Assembly: GCF_963693435.1 (NCBI RefSeq)
Contig: NZ_OY856306.1
Location: 310,001-374,000 of the forward strand
DNA: 64,000 nucleotides
Origin: Pasteurella atlantica
GTDB taxonomy: Bacteria; Pseudomonadota; Gammaproteobacteria; Enterobacterales; Pasteurellaceae
Direction of reading: 5' to 3'
Shown here: one piece after another, positions 43,938-51,806 of the stretch
Layout of the letters: each line of letters begins with the position of its first letter
Position numbering within the stretch: the first letter of the stretch is position 1
Position numbers and translations under genes: made by a program
The notes under the pieces: model-generated
The model's database searches: none
What the model was told of the DNA's origin: nothing
The model's input: only the letters and a program-made list of their open reading frames with translations

Positions 43938-44918
43938 ATGCTTACTAAATTAAAAAAAGTTTTTTCCAACCAACAAACTGTAGTGTTTATTGCACTTATC
44001 GTTATTTGTATCGTATTTGCTCTTATTACACCTAAGTTTATGCAAATATCTACATTTACTAATGTATCTAAATCTGCTTATTATGTAGGTTTTATGGCGA
44101 TAGGGGTGACCTTTGTTATTGCCACAGGGGGAATTGATTTATCCATTGGTACTGTTGCAATTTGCTCGGCCCTGATTGGTGGTACATTGATGCAACAAGG
44201 ATTGCCAATGATCTTTGTTATCTTTGCAATTCTCTTAACTGGGATCCTATTTGGTTTAGTGAATGGATTGATGGTTTCTAAACTGGGGATACCTTCCTTT
44301 ATTGCCACACTAGGAACAATGATGCTATCTCGTGGGCTTGGATCGATTGTATCACAAACAAGATCAATCTCTTTCCCACAAGGTCACTCAGATGGAGCTT
44401 GGTATCGAGAATTTTTTATGATTACTGCTAAAGATTCATTTCTACCAAAACACTTTCCGACTGGATTTATATTGATTGCGGTTGCTTGTATTATTATGGC
44501 AATTATACTAAATAAAACCAAAATCGGTAGATATATACTCTCTATCGGCTCAAATAAAGAAGCAACAAGACTTTCAGGTATCAACATTGCAAAATATGAA
44601 ATCTATGCTTATGTAATTTCAGGTTTCTTTGCAGCACTTGCGGGTATTGCTTATGTTGCTGTATTTACCACAGCTCAGCCAAATACAGGTAATGGATTTG
44701 AGCTTGATGCTATCGCAGCTGTCGTCATTGGAGGAACATCACTTGCTGGTGGTATCGGTTCGATATTCGGTACCATTATTGGTGTATTTATTATGACAGT
44801 GTTAAAAATAGGTTTCCCATATATCGGTGTACAATCTCATTACCAGCTATTTATTACAGGTATAATTCTAGTATTCGCTGTATATATGGATATTCTCAAT
44901 AGAAAACGTAACAAATAA
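43938..44918 (+). CDS. Sugar ABC transporter permease (RbsC type)
   Basis: Inner-membrane channel of the importer. The 326 residues contain about eight to ten hydrophobic segments. RbsC-family motifs are present: ATGGIDLSIGTVAICSAL (about residues 62-80), VSKLGIPSFIATLGTMM, and LDAIAAVVIGGTSLAGGIGSI near 255. RBS AAAGGAG, 15 bases after the ATPase gene. Like it, rich in AGA and ATA codons. Confidence 0.92.
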   Translation: MLTKLKKVFSNQQTVVFIALIVICIVFALITPKFMQISTFTNVSKSAYYVGFMAIGVTFVIATGGIDLSIGTVAICSALIGGTLMQQGLPMIFVIFAILLTGILFGLVNGLMVSKLGIPSFIATLGTMMLSRGLGSIVSQTRSISFPQGHSDGAWYREFFMITAKDSFLPKHFPTGFILIAVACIIMAIILNKTKIGRYILSIGSNKEATRLSGINIAKYEIYAYVISGFFAALAGIAYVAVFTTAQPNTGNGFELDAIAAVVIGGTSLAGGIGSIFGTIIGVFIMTVLKIGFPYIGVQSHYQLFITGIILVFAVYMDILNRKRNK

Positions 44919-45032
44919 CTTTTATCACTCACATATTTGAAAAGGAGGGGGAACATATTTAAATCAACTAAGGTATTTACTAATTTCTAACTAGTATATA
45001 TAAACTAAAACTTAATTAATGAGGAAATCAAA

Positions 45033-46082
45033 ATGATTAAATCTAGAAAAATGTTAGCGAGTGTTTTAACTTCTTGTGTATTAGCTGCAGGTTTAGCAAC
45101 AAATGCAATGGCAGATGATGCCAAAAAAACACATATTGATGTGATTGCGAAAGGTTTCCAACATCAATTCTGGAAAGCTGTTGAATTAGGTTCTAACAAA
45201 GCAGCAAAAGAATTAGGCATAGAAGTAACATTCCAAGGTCCAGATACAGAATCTAATATTGCGCAACAATTAGAATATTTAAATACTGCAATAGCAGGAA
45301 AACCAGATGCTATCTGTCTTGCTGCTCTTGATACCAATGCGTCATTAGGCGCTATTTCTGAGGCACAAGATGAAGGTATTCCTATCATTGGTTTTGACTC
45401 AGGTGTTCCTAATGCACCAGAAGGCGCGATTAAAGCAAATGCTTCAACAGATAACTATGCTGCGGGTGCGTTAGCTGCAACTGAATTATTTAAACTTATC
45501 GAACCAAAAATCAAAGCCGCGAAAGAGCCTGTGAGAATTGGTGTTGTAACACAAGATTGGAATGGTGAGTCTGTTAAATCAAGAACAAAAGGTTTTGTTG
45601 ATGAAGTAGTTAAGTTAGTTGGCAAAAATAATGTTTCAATTGAAGGACATGATGCACTTAGAAATGAGAATGATAAAGCGAAAGTAATCGTTGATATTGG
45701 TATTCCAGCAGAAGTTAAAGATGTGGATGCAGCAGCTGTTGCTTCAGCACTTCTTGAAAAAGAAGATCTAATTGCAATTTATGGTTCAAATGAATTTGCA
45801 GCAAATGCAATTATCACTGCTAATGAAGGCCTAGAAAAAATTGGTAAAGGTAAAGTCGTTGCAGTAGGTTTTGATGCAGGTAAAAAACAACTTGATGCCG
45901 TAAGAGCTGGACTATTTGCAGGTTCAATCACTCAAGATCCAGTACAAATTGGTTATAAAGCAGTTAAATTAGCTTATGATGCATCTCACGGCAAAGCAGT
46001 GAAAGATGTAGATACTGGTGCTAAATGGTATAACTCTACAAATATGGATGATGCAGATATCAAACCTTGTTTATATGAGTAA
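45033..46082 (+). CDS. Sugar ABC transporter substrate-binding protein (RbsB type)
   Basis: Periplasmic receptor for the importer. The 349 residues begin with a signal peptide ending ATNAMA at about residue 27. The periplasmic-binding-protein fold of the LacI/RbsB class follows (DVIAKGFQHQFWKAVELGSNKAAKELGIEV, IGFDSGVPNA, GVVTQDW, IYGSNEFAANAI, GFDAGKKQLDAVRAG). L-fucose as ligand is inferred from the operon. RBS GAGGAAA. Codon use is more biased than for the ATPase, fitting high expression. A strong terminator follows. Confidence 0.9.
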   Translation: MIKSRKMLASVLTSCVLAAGLATNAMADDAKKTHIDVIAKGFQHQFWKAVELGSNKAAKELGIEVTFQGPDTESNIAQQLEYLNTAIAGKPDAICLAALDTNASLGAISEAQDEGIPIIGFDSGVPNAPEGAIKANASTDNYAAGALAATELFKLIEPKIKAAKEPVRIGVVTQDWNGESVKSRTKGFVDEVVKLVGKNNVSIEGHDALRNENDKAKVIVDIGIPAEVKDVDAAAVASALLEKEDLIAIYGSNEFAANAIITANEGLEKIGKGKVVAVGFDAGKKQLDAVRAGLFAGSITQDPVQIGYKAVKLAYDASHGKAVKDVDTGAKWYNSTNMDDADIKPCLYE

Positions 46083-46099
46083 GATTACCTTATAAAAGA

Positions 46100-46137
46100 A
46101 AGCTAAAATTCACGAAAGTGGGTTTTAGCTTATTTTT
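46100..46137 (+). terminator. Terminator between the binding protein gene and fucO
   Basis: AAGCTAAAATTCAC, loop GAAA, then GTGGGTTTTAGCTT: a 14-pair stem (two pairs are U-G) on a GNRA-type tetraloop, followed by ATTTTT. It lies inside the fuc operon, before fucO. Confidence 0.85.
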
Positions 46138-46173
46138 AAAATTATAAAATATTTTATATTTTTAGGAGTTATT

Positions 46174-47325
46174 ATGGCAAATCGTATGATTTTAAATGAG
46201 ACCAGCTATCACGGTAAAGGTGCAATCCAAAATATTGTCGTAGAAGCAAAGGCTCGTGGTTTCAAAAAAGCACTTGTTGTAACAGACAAAGATCTCATTA
46301 AATTTAACGTCGCAAGTAAAGTAACCTCTCTGTTAGATGAAGCAGGTCTTGCGTATGAAATTTTTGATGAAGTAAAAGCAAACCCAAGTGTTGATATTAT
46401 CAAACGTGGAGTTGAGAAATTTAAACAAGCAGGTGCAGATTATTTAATTGCAATTGGTGGAGGTTCGCCTATCGATAGCTCAAAAGCAATCGGAATTATC
46501 ATCAATAACCCTGAATTTAGCGATGTGCTTTCCCTTGAAGGTGTTGCGCCAACCAAGAAAAAATGTGTACCAGTGATTGCCGTGGCAACTACAGCAGGTA
46601 CAGCAGCAGAAGTTACCATTAACTATGTAATTACAGATGAAGCTAAAAAACGTAAATTTGTTTGTGTTGATGTAAATGATATTCCAGCGGTTGCAATTGT
46701 TGACCCTGATATGATGGCAAGTATGCCAAAAGGCTTAACCGCTGCAACAGGTATGGATGCATTAACACACGCCATTGAAGGTTACATCACCAAAGCAGCG
46801 TGGGAGTTAACTGACGCATTACATTTAAAAGCGATTGAATTAATTTCTCGTTCATTACGTGGTTCTGTAAATGGCGAACCAGAAGGACGTGAAGGAATGG
46901 CATTAGGGCAATATGTTGCTGGAATGGGCTTCTCTAATGTAGGTTTAGGTGTGGTTCACTCAATGGCACACCCACTTTCAGCATACTACGACACACCACA
47001 CGGTATTGCAAACGCTGTATTATTACCTTATGTAATGGAATTTAACAAAGATTACACGGGTGAAAAATACCGTGAAATTGCTCGTGCAATGGGAGTGAAA
47101 GGCGTTGATGAAATGTCGCAAGCTGAATATCGCAATGCGGCAGTTGAAGCAGTAAAACAACTGGCAAAAGATGTAGGTATCCCAGAAAAACTTTCAATGA
47201 TTGATGTGAAAGAAGAAGATTTACCTGCACTTTCCGTTGATGCCTTTAACGATGTATGTACAGGAGGAAATCCAAGAGATTGTACAGCAGAAGAAATTTT
47301 AGAAGTGTACAAAATTGCATTCTAA
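46174..47325 (+). CDS. fucO: Lactaldehyde reductase
   Basis: Iron-dependent alcohol dehydrogenase that reduces L-lactaldehyde to L-1,2-propanediol under anaerobic conditions. The 383 residues equal E. coli FucO. The NAD motif GGGSP is near residue 95, and the metal ligands are D195, H199, H262 and H276. Only 36 AT-rich bases separate it from the terminator; no clear promoter is visible there, so it is probably expressed by readthrough. Confidence 0.95.
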   Translation: MANRMILNETSYHGKGAIQNIVVEAKARGFKKALVVTDKDLIKFNVASKVTSLLDEAGLAYEIFDEVKANPSVDIIKRGVEKFKQAGADYLIAIGGGSPIDSSKAIGIIINNPEFSDVLSLEGVAPTKKKCVPVIAVATTAGTAAEVTINYVITDEAKKRKFVCVDVNDIPAVAIVDPDMMASMPKGLTAATGMDALTHAIEGYITKAAWELTDALHLKAIELISRSLRGSVNGEPEGREGMALGQYVAGMGFSNVGLGVVHSMAHPLSAYYDTPHGIANAVLLPYVMEFNKDYTGEKYREIARAMGVKGVDEMSQAEYRNAAVEAVKQLAKDVGIPEKLSMIDVKEEDLPALSVDAFNDVCTGGNPRDCTAEEILEVYKIAF

Positions 47326-47376
47326 TATTCTTTTATAAGTGATTATATCACAGTAGGAATATATAAAAGACTACTT

Positions 47377-47421
47377 AAAAGTCCTTTAAATCCTTATATT
47401 TAAGGTTTTGAAGGACTTTTT
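47377..47421 (+). terminator. Terminator of the fuc operon
   Basis: AAAAGTCCTT (47377-47386) pairs with AAGGACTTTT (47411-47420), with an inner CCTTA/TAAGG stem. The final T-run runs directly into the TTTTTGCAAA of a USS. Confidence 0.7.
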
Positions 47422-47450
47422 GCAAAAAAATAAAATAAAGTCACCGCTTA
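47419..47450. repeat. USS after fucO
   Basis: TTTGCAAAAAAATAAAATAA then AGTCACCGCTTA; shares its first bases with the terminator. Confidence 0.55.
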
Positions 47451-47510
47451 TTTAGATAAATTTTCAGACGTAAACATTTACATTTATTTACACTTCTTTA
47501 TATTATAGAT

Positions 47511-47524
47511 TTAATCAAGATCAC
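47511..47524. promoter_or_regulatory. Possible FNR site before nrdD
   Basis: TTAAT-CAAG-ATCAC matches the FNR consensus TTGAT-N4-ATCAA at 8 of 10 positions, 105 bases before the nrdD start. Anaerobic induction of nrdDG by FNR is known in E. coli. The match is tentative. Confidence 0.35.
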
Positions 47525-47629
47525 CATTAGTTGATCAAAAAAACAAACGAAAATTATCACTACTCTCTCTTGAAATGATAATCGTTGTTAGTATATATTA
47601 ACCCTTTAAGTTTGTGCATTGAGGTAAAA

Positions 47630-49756
47630 ATGGGTAAATTTTTAGTTACAAAACGAGATGGCTCTCTGACAGAATTTGATATCACACGTATTATTACAGC
47701 AATAAAAAATGCAACCAGATCTGTGGGTATTGATGATGAACATTATTGTTTAAGCATTAGCCAGCAAATTAGCAGTAAAATTATCAATGATTATCAGCAA
47801 GGGATTGATATCAATAGTATTCAAAGTATTGTTGAAGATCATCTAATGCAAAGTTGTTATCCTCAGGTTGCTCGTACCTATATTGAATATCGTCACGATA
47901 GAGATATCGCTCGTGAAAAATGCTCCTTTTTAATGAAAGAAATTGAAGGGCTAATCGATCAAACCAACATTGCAGTACTCAATGAAAATGCCAACAAAGA
48001 TGCAAAAATTATTCCAACCCAACGTGATTTATTAGCGGGTATCGTGGCTAAGCATTATGCACAACGTTATATTTTGCCTCGTGATGTGGTCAATGCTCAC
48101 AATAGTGGCGAAATTCACTACCACGATTTAGATTACTCGCCATTTTTCCCAATGTTCAACTGTATGCTGGTTGATCTAAAAGGAATGCTAGAAAATGGCT
48201 TTAAAATGGGTAATTCTGAAATTGATACGCCTCGTTCAATCGGGACGGCAACGGCGATTACCGCCCAAATCATTGCCCAAGTAGCGAGCCACATTTACGG
48301 TGGAACAACCATCAATCGTATTGATGAAGTGCTTGCCCCTTATGTGGAAAAAAGCTATCAGAAACTCTTGAAAATTGCCCAAGAATGGCAAATTCCTAAT
48401 CCACAAGGCTATGCTGATAGCCTGATTGAAAAAGAGTGTTTTGACGCATTTCAGTCCCTTGAATATGAAATCAATACACTACACACCGCAAATGGTCAGA
48501 CGCCTTTTGTCACTTTAGGTTTTGGGTTAGGAACAAGCTGGCAAGCTCGTTTAATTCAAAAATCTATTTTGAAAAATCGTATTCGTGGCTTAGGTACAAA
48601 TCATAAAACACCGATTTTTCCTAAATTAGTTTTTACCTTAAAACGTGGTTTAAACCTTGAAAATGGCGATCCAAATTATGATATCAAAAAACTCGCCTTA
48701 GAATGTGCCTCTAAACGAATGTACCCTGATATTCTCAATTATGACAAACTCATTGAAATCACCGGTTCATTTAAAGCCCCAATGGGGTGTCGCAGTTTCT
48801 TAAATGAATATACGGAAAATGGCGAGCAAATTCACGATGGACGCAATAATTTAGGTGTGGTTAGCATTAACTTACCTCGTATTGCGTTAGAGTCTAAACG
48901 GAATGAAACTACGTTTTTTGAGCTACTTGATAAGCGATTAAATATTGCCAAAAAAGCACTAATGACTCGCATTGCTCGTCTTGAAAATACCAAAGCGCGT
49001 GTTGCCCCAATTTTATATATGGAAGGGGCGTGTGGCGTACGTTTGAAAGCGGAAGATAACGTCGCCCAATTATTTAAAAATGGCAGAGCATCCATTTCTT
49101 TGGGCTATATCGGCATTTTTGAGACCATCAACGCATTGTATGGCGATACCCATATTTATGACGATGAAAGATTACGTCAAAAAGGCTTAAAAATCGTGGA
49201 ATATTTAAGTAATGCGACCAAACAGTGGAAAGAAGAAACGGGCTATGCATTTAGTTTATATTCCACACCAAGTGAAAATTTATGTGACCGCTTCTGTCGT
49301 TTAGACGTAAAACAATTTGGCATTATTAAAGGCGTAACGGACAAAGGCTACTATACCAACAGCTATCATTTAGATGTTGAGAAAAAAGTCAATCCATACG
49401 ATAAATTAGATTTTGAAATGCCTTATCCTGCTCTCGCAAGTGGTGGTTTTATTTGTTATGGCGAATACCCAAATATTCAGCATAATCTAAAAGCATTAGA
49501 AGATGTGTGGGATTACAGCTACGACCGAGTGCCTTACTACGGCACGAATACGCCAATCGATGAATGTTATGAATGTGGATTTAGTGGCGAATTTGAGTGT
49601 ACCAGCAAAGGTTTTACTTGTCCTAAATGTGGTAACCACGATAGTAATAAAGTTTCGGTCACTCGCCGAGTTTGTGGTTATTTGGGTAGCCCTGATGCAC
49701 GCCCATTTAATGCAGGAAAGCAAGAAGAAGTTAAACGTCGAGTGAAACATTTGTAA
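47630..49756 (+). CDS. nrdD: Anaerobic ribonucleoside-triphosphate reductase
   Basis: Makes dNTPs without oxygen by glycyl-radical chemistry. Start ATG 47630 behind TTGAGGT gives 708 residues (E. coli 712); an in-frame TTG at 47585 has no ribosome site. The N-terminal ATP-cone (VTKRDGSLTEFDITRI) is at residues 6-90. A four-Cys zinc site (CYECGF ... CPKCGN) lies near 645-665. The radical glycine is about G683 in RVCGYLGSPDARPFN. nrdG, its activase, follows. Confidence 0.97.
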   Translation: MGKFLVTKRDGSLTEFDITRIITAIKNATRSVGIDDEHYCLSISQQISSKIINDYQQGIDINSIQSIVEDHLMQSCYPQVARTYIEYRHDRDIAREKCSFLMKEIEGLIDQTNIAVLNENANKDAKIIPTQRDLLAGIVAKHYAQRYILPRDVVNAHNSGEIHYHDLDYSPFFPMFNCMLVDLKGMLENGFKMGNSEIDTPRSIGTATAITAQIIAQVASHIYGGTTINRIDEVLAPYVEKSYQKLLKIAQEWQIPNPQGYADSLIEKECFDAFQSLEYEINTLHTANGQTPFVTLGFGLGTSWQARLIQKSILKNRIRGLGTNHKTPIFPKLVFTLKRGLNLENGDPNYDIKKLALECASKRMYPDILNYDKLIEITGSFKAPMGCRSFLNEYTENGEQIHDGRNNLGVVSINLPRIALESKRNETTFFELLDKRLNIAKKALMTRIARLENTKARVAPILYMEGACGVRLKAEDNVAQLFKNGRASISLGYIGIFETINALYGDTHIYDDERLRQKGLKIVEYLSNATKQWKEETGYAFSLYSTPSENLCDRFCRLDVKQFGIIKGVTDKGYYTNSYHLDVEKKVNPYDKLDFEMPYPALASGGFICYGEYPNIQHNLKALEDVWDYSYDRVPYYGTNTPIDECYECGFSGEFECTSKGFTCPKCGNHDSNKVSVTRRVCGYLGSPDARPFNAGKQEEVKRRVKHL

Positions 49757-49763
49757 GTTTTAT

Positions 49764-49782
49764 CCAAAATTTGACCGCTTGT
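49764..49782. repeat. USS between nrdD and nrdG
   Basis: CCAAAATTTGACCGCTTGT, the closest match in the window to the ACAAGCGGTCAAATTTT form (reverse orientation). Confidence 0.7.
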
Positions 49783-49806
49783 TTTAAGAAAAATATTAAG
49801 TAAAAA

Positions 49807-50280
49807 ATGAATTATTTACAATATTATCCCATTGATGTGGTAAATGGAGAGGGGACAAGATGTACCCTTTTTGTTAGTGGTTGCACGCACTATTGCAAAG
49901 GGTGTTACAACCAAAAAAGCTGGTCTTTTGATGCTGGCATTTTGTTTGATGAGACAATGGCACAGCAAATTATCAACGATCTCAATGATACTCGGATTAA
50001 ACGACAAGGCTTAACCCTTTCAGGTGGCGACCCCTTACATCCACGAAATATTGAAACCTTATTACCTTTGGTAAAACGAATTAAAACTGAATGTAAAGGT
50101 AAGGATATTTGGGTTTGGACAGGCTATCAATTAGCAGAGTTAGATGATTATCAACGTCAAATGTTACCCTATATTGATGTGTTGATTGATGGTAAATTTA
50201 TTCAAGATCAAGCCGATCCTAGCCTAATTTGGCGAGGATCAGCTAATCAAGTTATTTATCGTTTTAATGATAGTCATTAA
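49807..50280 (+). CDS. nrdG: Anaerobic ribonucleotide reductase activase
   Basis: Radical-SAM enzyme that forms the glycyl radical on NrdD. The 157 residues (E. coli 154) carry the cluster motif C26, C30 and C33 in SGCTHYCKGCYN, the GEGTR start region, and the SAM-binding LSGGDPLHP. Separated from nrdD by 50 bases containing a USS. Confidence 0.96.
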   Translation: MNYLQYYPIDVVNGEGTRCTLFVSGCTHYCKGCYNQKSWSFDAGILFDETMAQQIINDLNDTRIKRQGLTLSGGDPLHPRNIETLLPLVKRIKTECKGKDIWVWTGYQLAELDDYQRQMLPYIDVLIDGKFIQDQADPSLIWRGSANQVIYRFNDSH

Positions 50281-50305
50281 ATAATAAATTGTCTTAAAAT
50301 TCAAA

Positions 50306-50845
50306 CTAATCCCAATTTTCAATTACTTCACTAGCTTCTAATAGTGATTTAACAAAAGTCGTTTTTTCTTTTAAATGATCGGGCATATTGTGATATTCAC
50401 CTTCTCCGTGTTTATTTTCTACTAAAATTAAACGACAACCCGCATCATAACCTGCTTGCATATCTCGTTCATAATCGCCAATAAACACCGCTTCATTTGG
50501 CTCAACATTAAAATGAGCTAACAATTCTAATAGCATTCCCGGATTGGGTTTACGGCGAGGATCGTTATTGTCAAAACTCGGACAATAAACGATTTTATCA
50601 ATATCGCCCCCATTCGCACGTAATTCTTTCAGCATTTTATCGTGAATGGCATCTAAATCAGCGACAGTAAAACGTCCACGATCAATATGTGATTGATTGG
50701 TAGCAATCGCTGTGATGTAGCCTGCTTTTTTGAAGTTTGCTATTGCTTCAATTGCTCCATCAATAAATTCAAATTCATCAGGATTTTCTACCCATTTTAG
50801 CTCTTTATTAATAACACCATCACGATCCAAAATAATTAATTTCAT
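50306..50845 (-). CDS. HAD-IIIA phosphatase, GmhB-like but lacking the zinc motif
   Basis: The 179 residues (start ATG 50845; an upstream GTG at 50857 would add 4) form a HAD-IIIA phosphatase. Present are catalytic D7 and D9 in ILDRDGVIN, TNQSHIDRG, KPNPGML, and the acidic FIGDYERDMQAG. It is most like D-glycero-manno-heptose 1,7-bisphosphate 7-phosphatase. That enzyme normally binds zinc through a CxH...CxC loop. Here only C88 remains (CPSFDNNDPRRKP), so zinc binding is lost and the substrate may differ. Confidence 0.75.
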   Translation of the reverse strand: MKLIILDRDGVINKELKWVENPDEFEFIDGAIEAIANFKKAGYITAIATNQSHIDRGRFTVADLDAIHDKMLKELRANGGDIDKIVYCPSFDNNDPRRKPNPGMLLELLAHFNVEPNEAVFIGDYERDMQAGYDAGCRLILVENKHGEGEYHNMPDHLKEKTTFVKSLLEASEVIENWD

Positions 50846-50883
50846 AATAAATCTCACTTAATAACATTAAATAACATAATTTT

Positions 50884-50899
50884 TGTGAAGTATACCACA
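50884..50899. promoter_or_regulatory. CRP binding site before agaR
   Basis: TGTGA-AGTATA-CCACA, one mismatch from the consensus. Its centre (50891.5) is about 61 bases before the start predicted from the promoter at 50917-50945, the usual class I spacing. Confidence 0.7.
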
Positions 50900-50916
50900 A
50901 AATGTGATATTTTTTG

Positions 50917-50945
50917 TTGAAAATTGTGTTTTTTTTATTTATATT
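50917..50945 (+). promoter_or_regulatory. Promoter of the aga operon
   Basis: TTGAAA (50917-50922), a 17-base spacer and TATATT (50940-50945); expected start near 50952. Forms a unit with the CRP site just upstream. Confidence 0.65.
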
Positions 50946-51020
50946 GCGACCATAAAATAAAGAAACAAGCATATCAGTTTTTTTAAGACATTTTAATATG
51001 AATTACATAATGGCATAAAA

Positions 51021-51806
51021 ATGAAAAAATCACCTGTACAACGTAGAGCTGAAATTCTTAGTCGTTTACGACAAGGCATTATATCTTCTCCGATACAACT
51101 TGCGGAGCTATTTGATGTTTCGGTTATGACGATTCACCGTGATCTTAAACAATTAGATGCTGATGGATATTTAAGTAAACAACATGGTGGTGCGATTGTT
51201 AACCAAAAATCTTTTCTTTCTACTAGTATAGAAAAACGCACGACGGTAAATGCACAAGCAAAAAAAAGAATCGGAGAATTTGCAGCAACACAACTTATTA
51301 ATCCAGAAGTTGATTCTATTGTGATCGATTCTGGTTCAACAACTTTAGCATTAGTTAACGCATTGCCAGATACACCAATGACAGTAATGGTAAATGGAAT
51401 TTCATCTTTAGCAATTTTGTCTCAGCATAAGCAGACTAATGTCTACTCCCTCGGCGGTAGATTAAATTCTAGCATTATGGCTTTTGAAGGAACTGTAGCT
51501 TGCGATATGCTAAATAAATGTCATTTTACAAAAGCTTTTATTGGCACCGATGGAATTGATTTAGAGGCAGGTTTCTCAACAACAGATACAGCTAATGCTC
51601 AATTAACGCGTTTAATGGCACAACAATCCAAAGAAGTGTATGTATTAGCGGATCTATCTAAATTTAATAGACGAGCTTTTGCATCTATTATGAATTTCGA
51701 AGATATTACTGGAATAGTAACAGAAAAAGGGGTCTCCGAAGAATTTCGTACTATTCTGAAACAAAATAATGTACAACTTTTTGAGGTAGAAAATGATGAA
51801 TGTTAA
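51021..51806 (+). CDS. agaR: DeoR-family repressor of the GalNAc locus
   Basis: The 261 residues match AgaR. The helix-turn-helix lies at about 18-55 (SPIQLAELFDVSVMTIHRDLKQLDADGYLSKQHGGA). The sugar-phosphate-sensing domain has DSGSTTLALVNAL, NGISSLAIL, GTDGIDLEAGFSTTD and LADLSKFNRRAF. First gene of the operon and probably self-regulated. Its last 14 bases overlap the start of agaZ, coupling the two. Confidence 0.92.
   Translation: MKKSPVQRRAEILSRLRQGIISSPIQLAELFDVSVMTIHRDLKQLDADGYLSKQHGGAIVNQKSFLSTSIEKRTTVNAQAKKRIGEFAATQLINPEVDSIVIDSGSTTLALVNALPDTPMTVMVNGISSLAILSQHKQTNVYSLGGRLNSSIMAFEGTVACDMLNKCHFTKAFIGTDGIDLEAGFSTTDTANAQLTRLMAQQSKEVYVLADLSKFNRRAFASIMNFEDITGIVTEKGVSEEFRTILKQNNVQLFEVENDEC

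Larger units (their letters stand above)
47326..47629. other. 304-base gap between fucO and nrdD
   Basis: Holds the fucO terminator (47377-47421), a USS (47419-47450) overlapping its 3' end, and a possible FNR site (47511-47524). No small gene is seen. Confidence 0.6.

Noticed and set aside
44941-44953. Strong ribosome site GAAAAGGAGGGGG 80 bases before the binding protein gene
   Set aside because: No usable start codon follows at the right distance; the real start has its own GAGGAAA.
47338-47352. AGTGA-TTATA-TCACA, a CRP-like palindrome after fucO
   Set aside because: The spacer is 5 bases instead of 6, and it lies at the end of an operon with nothing to activate nearby.
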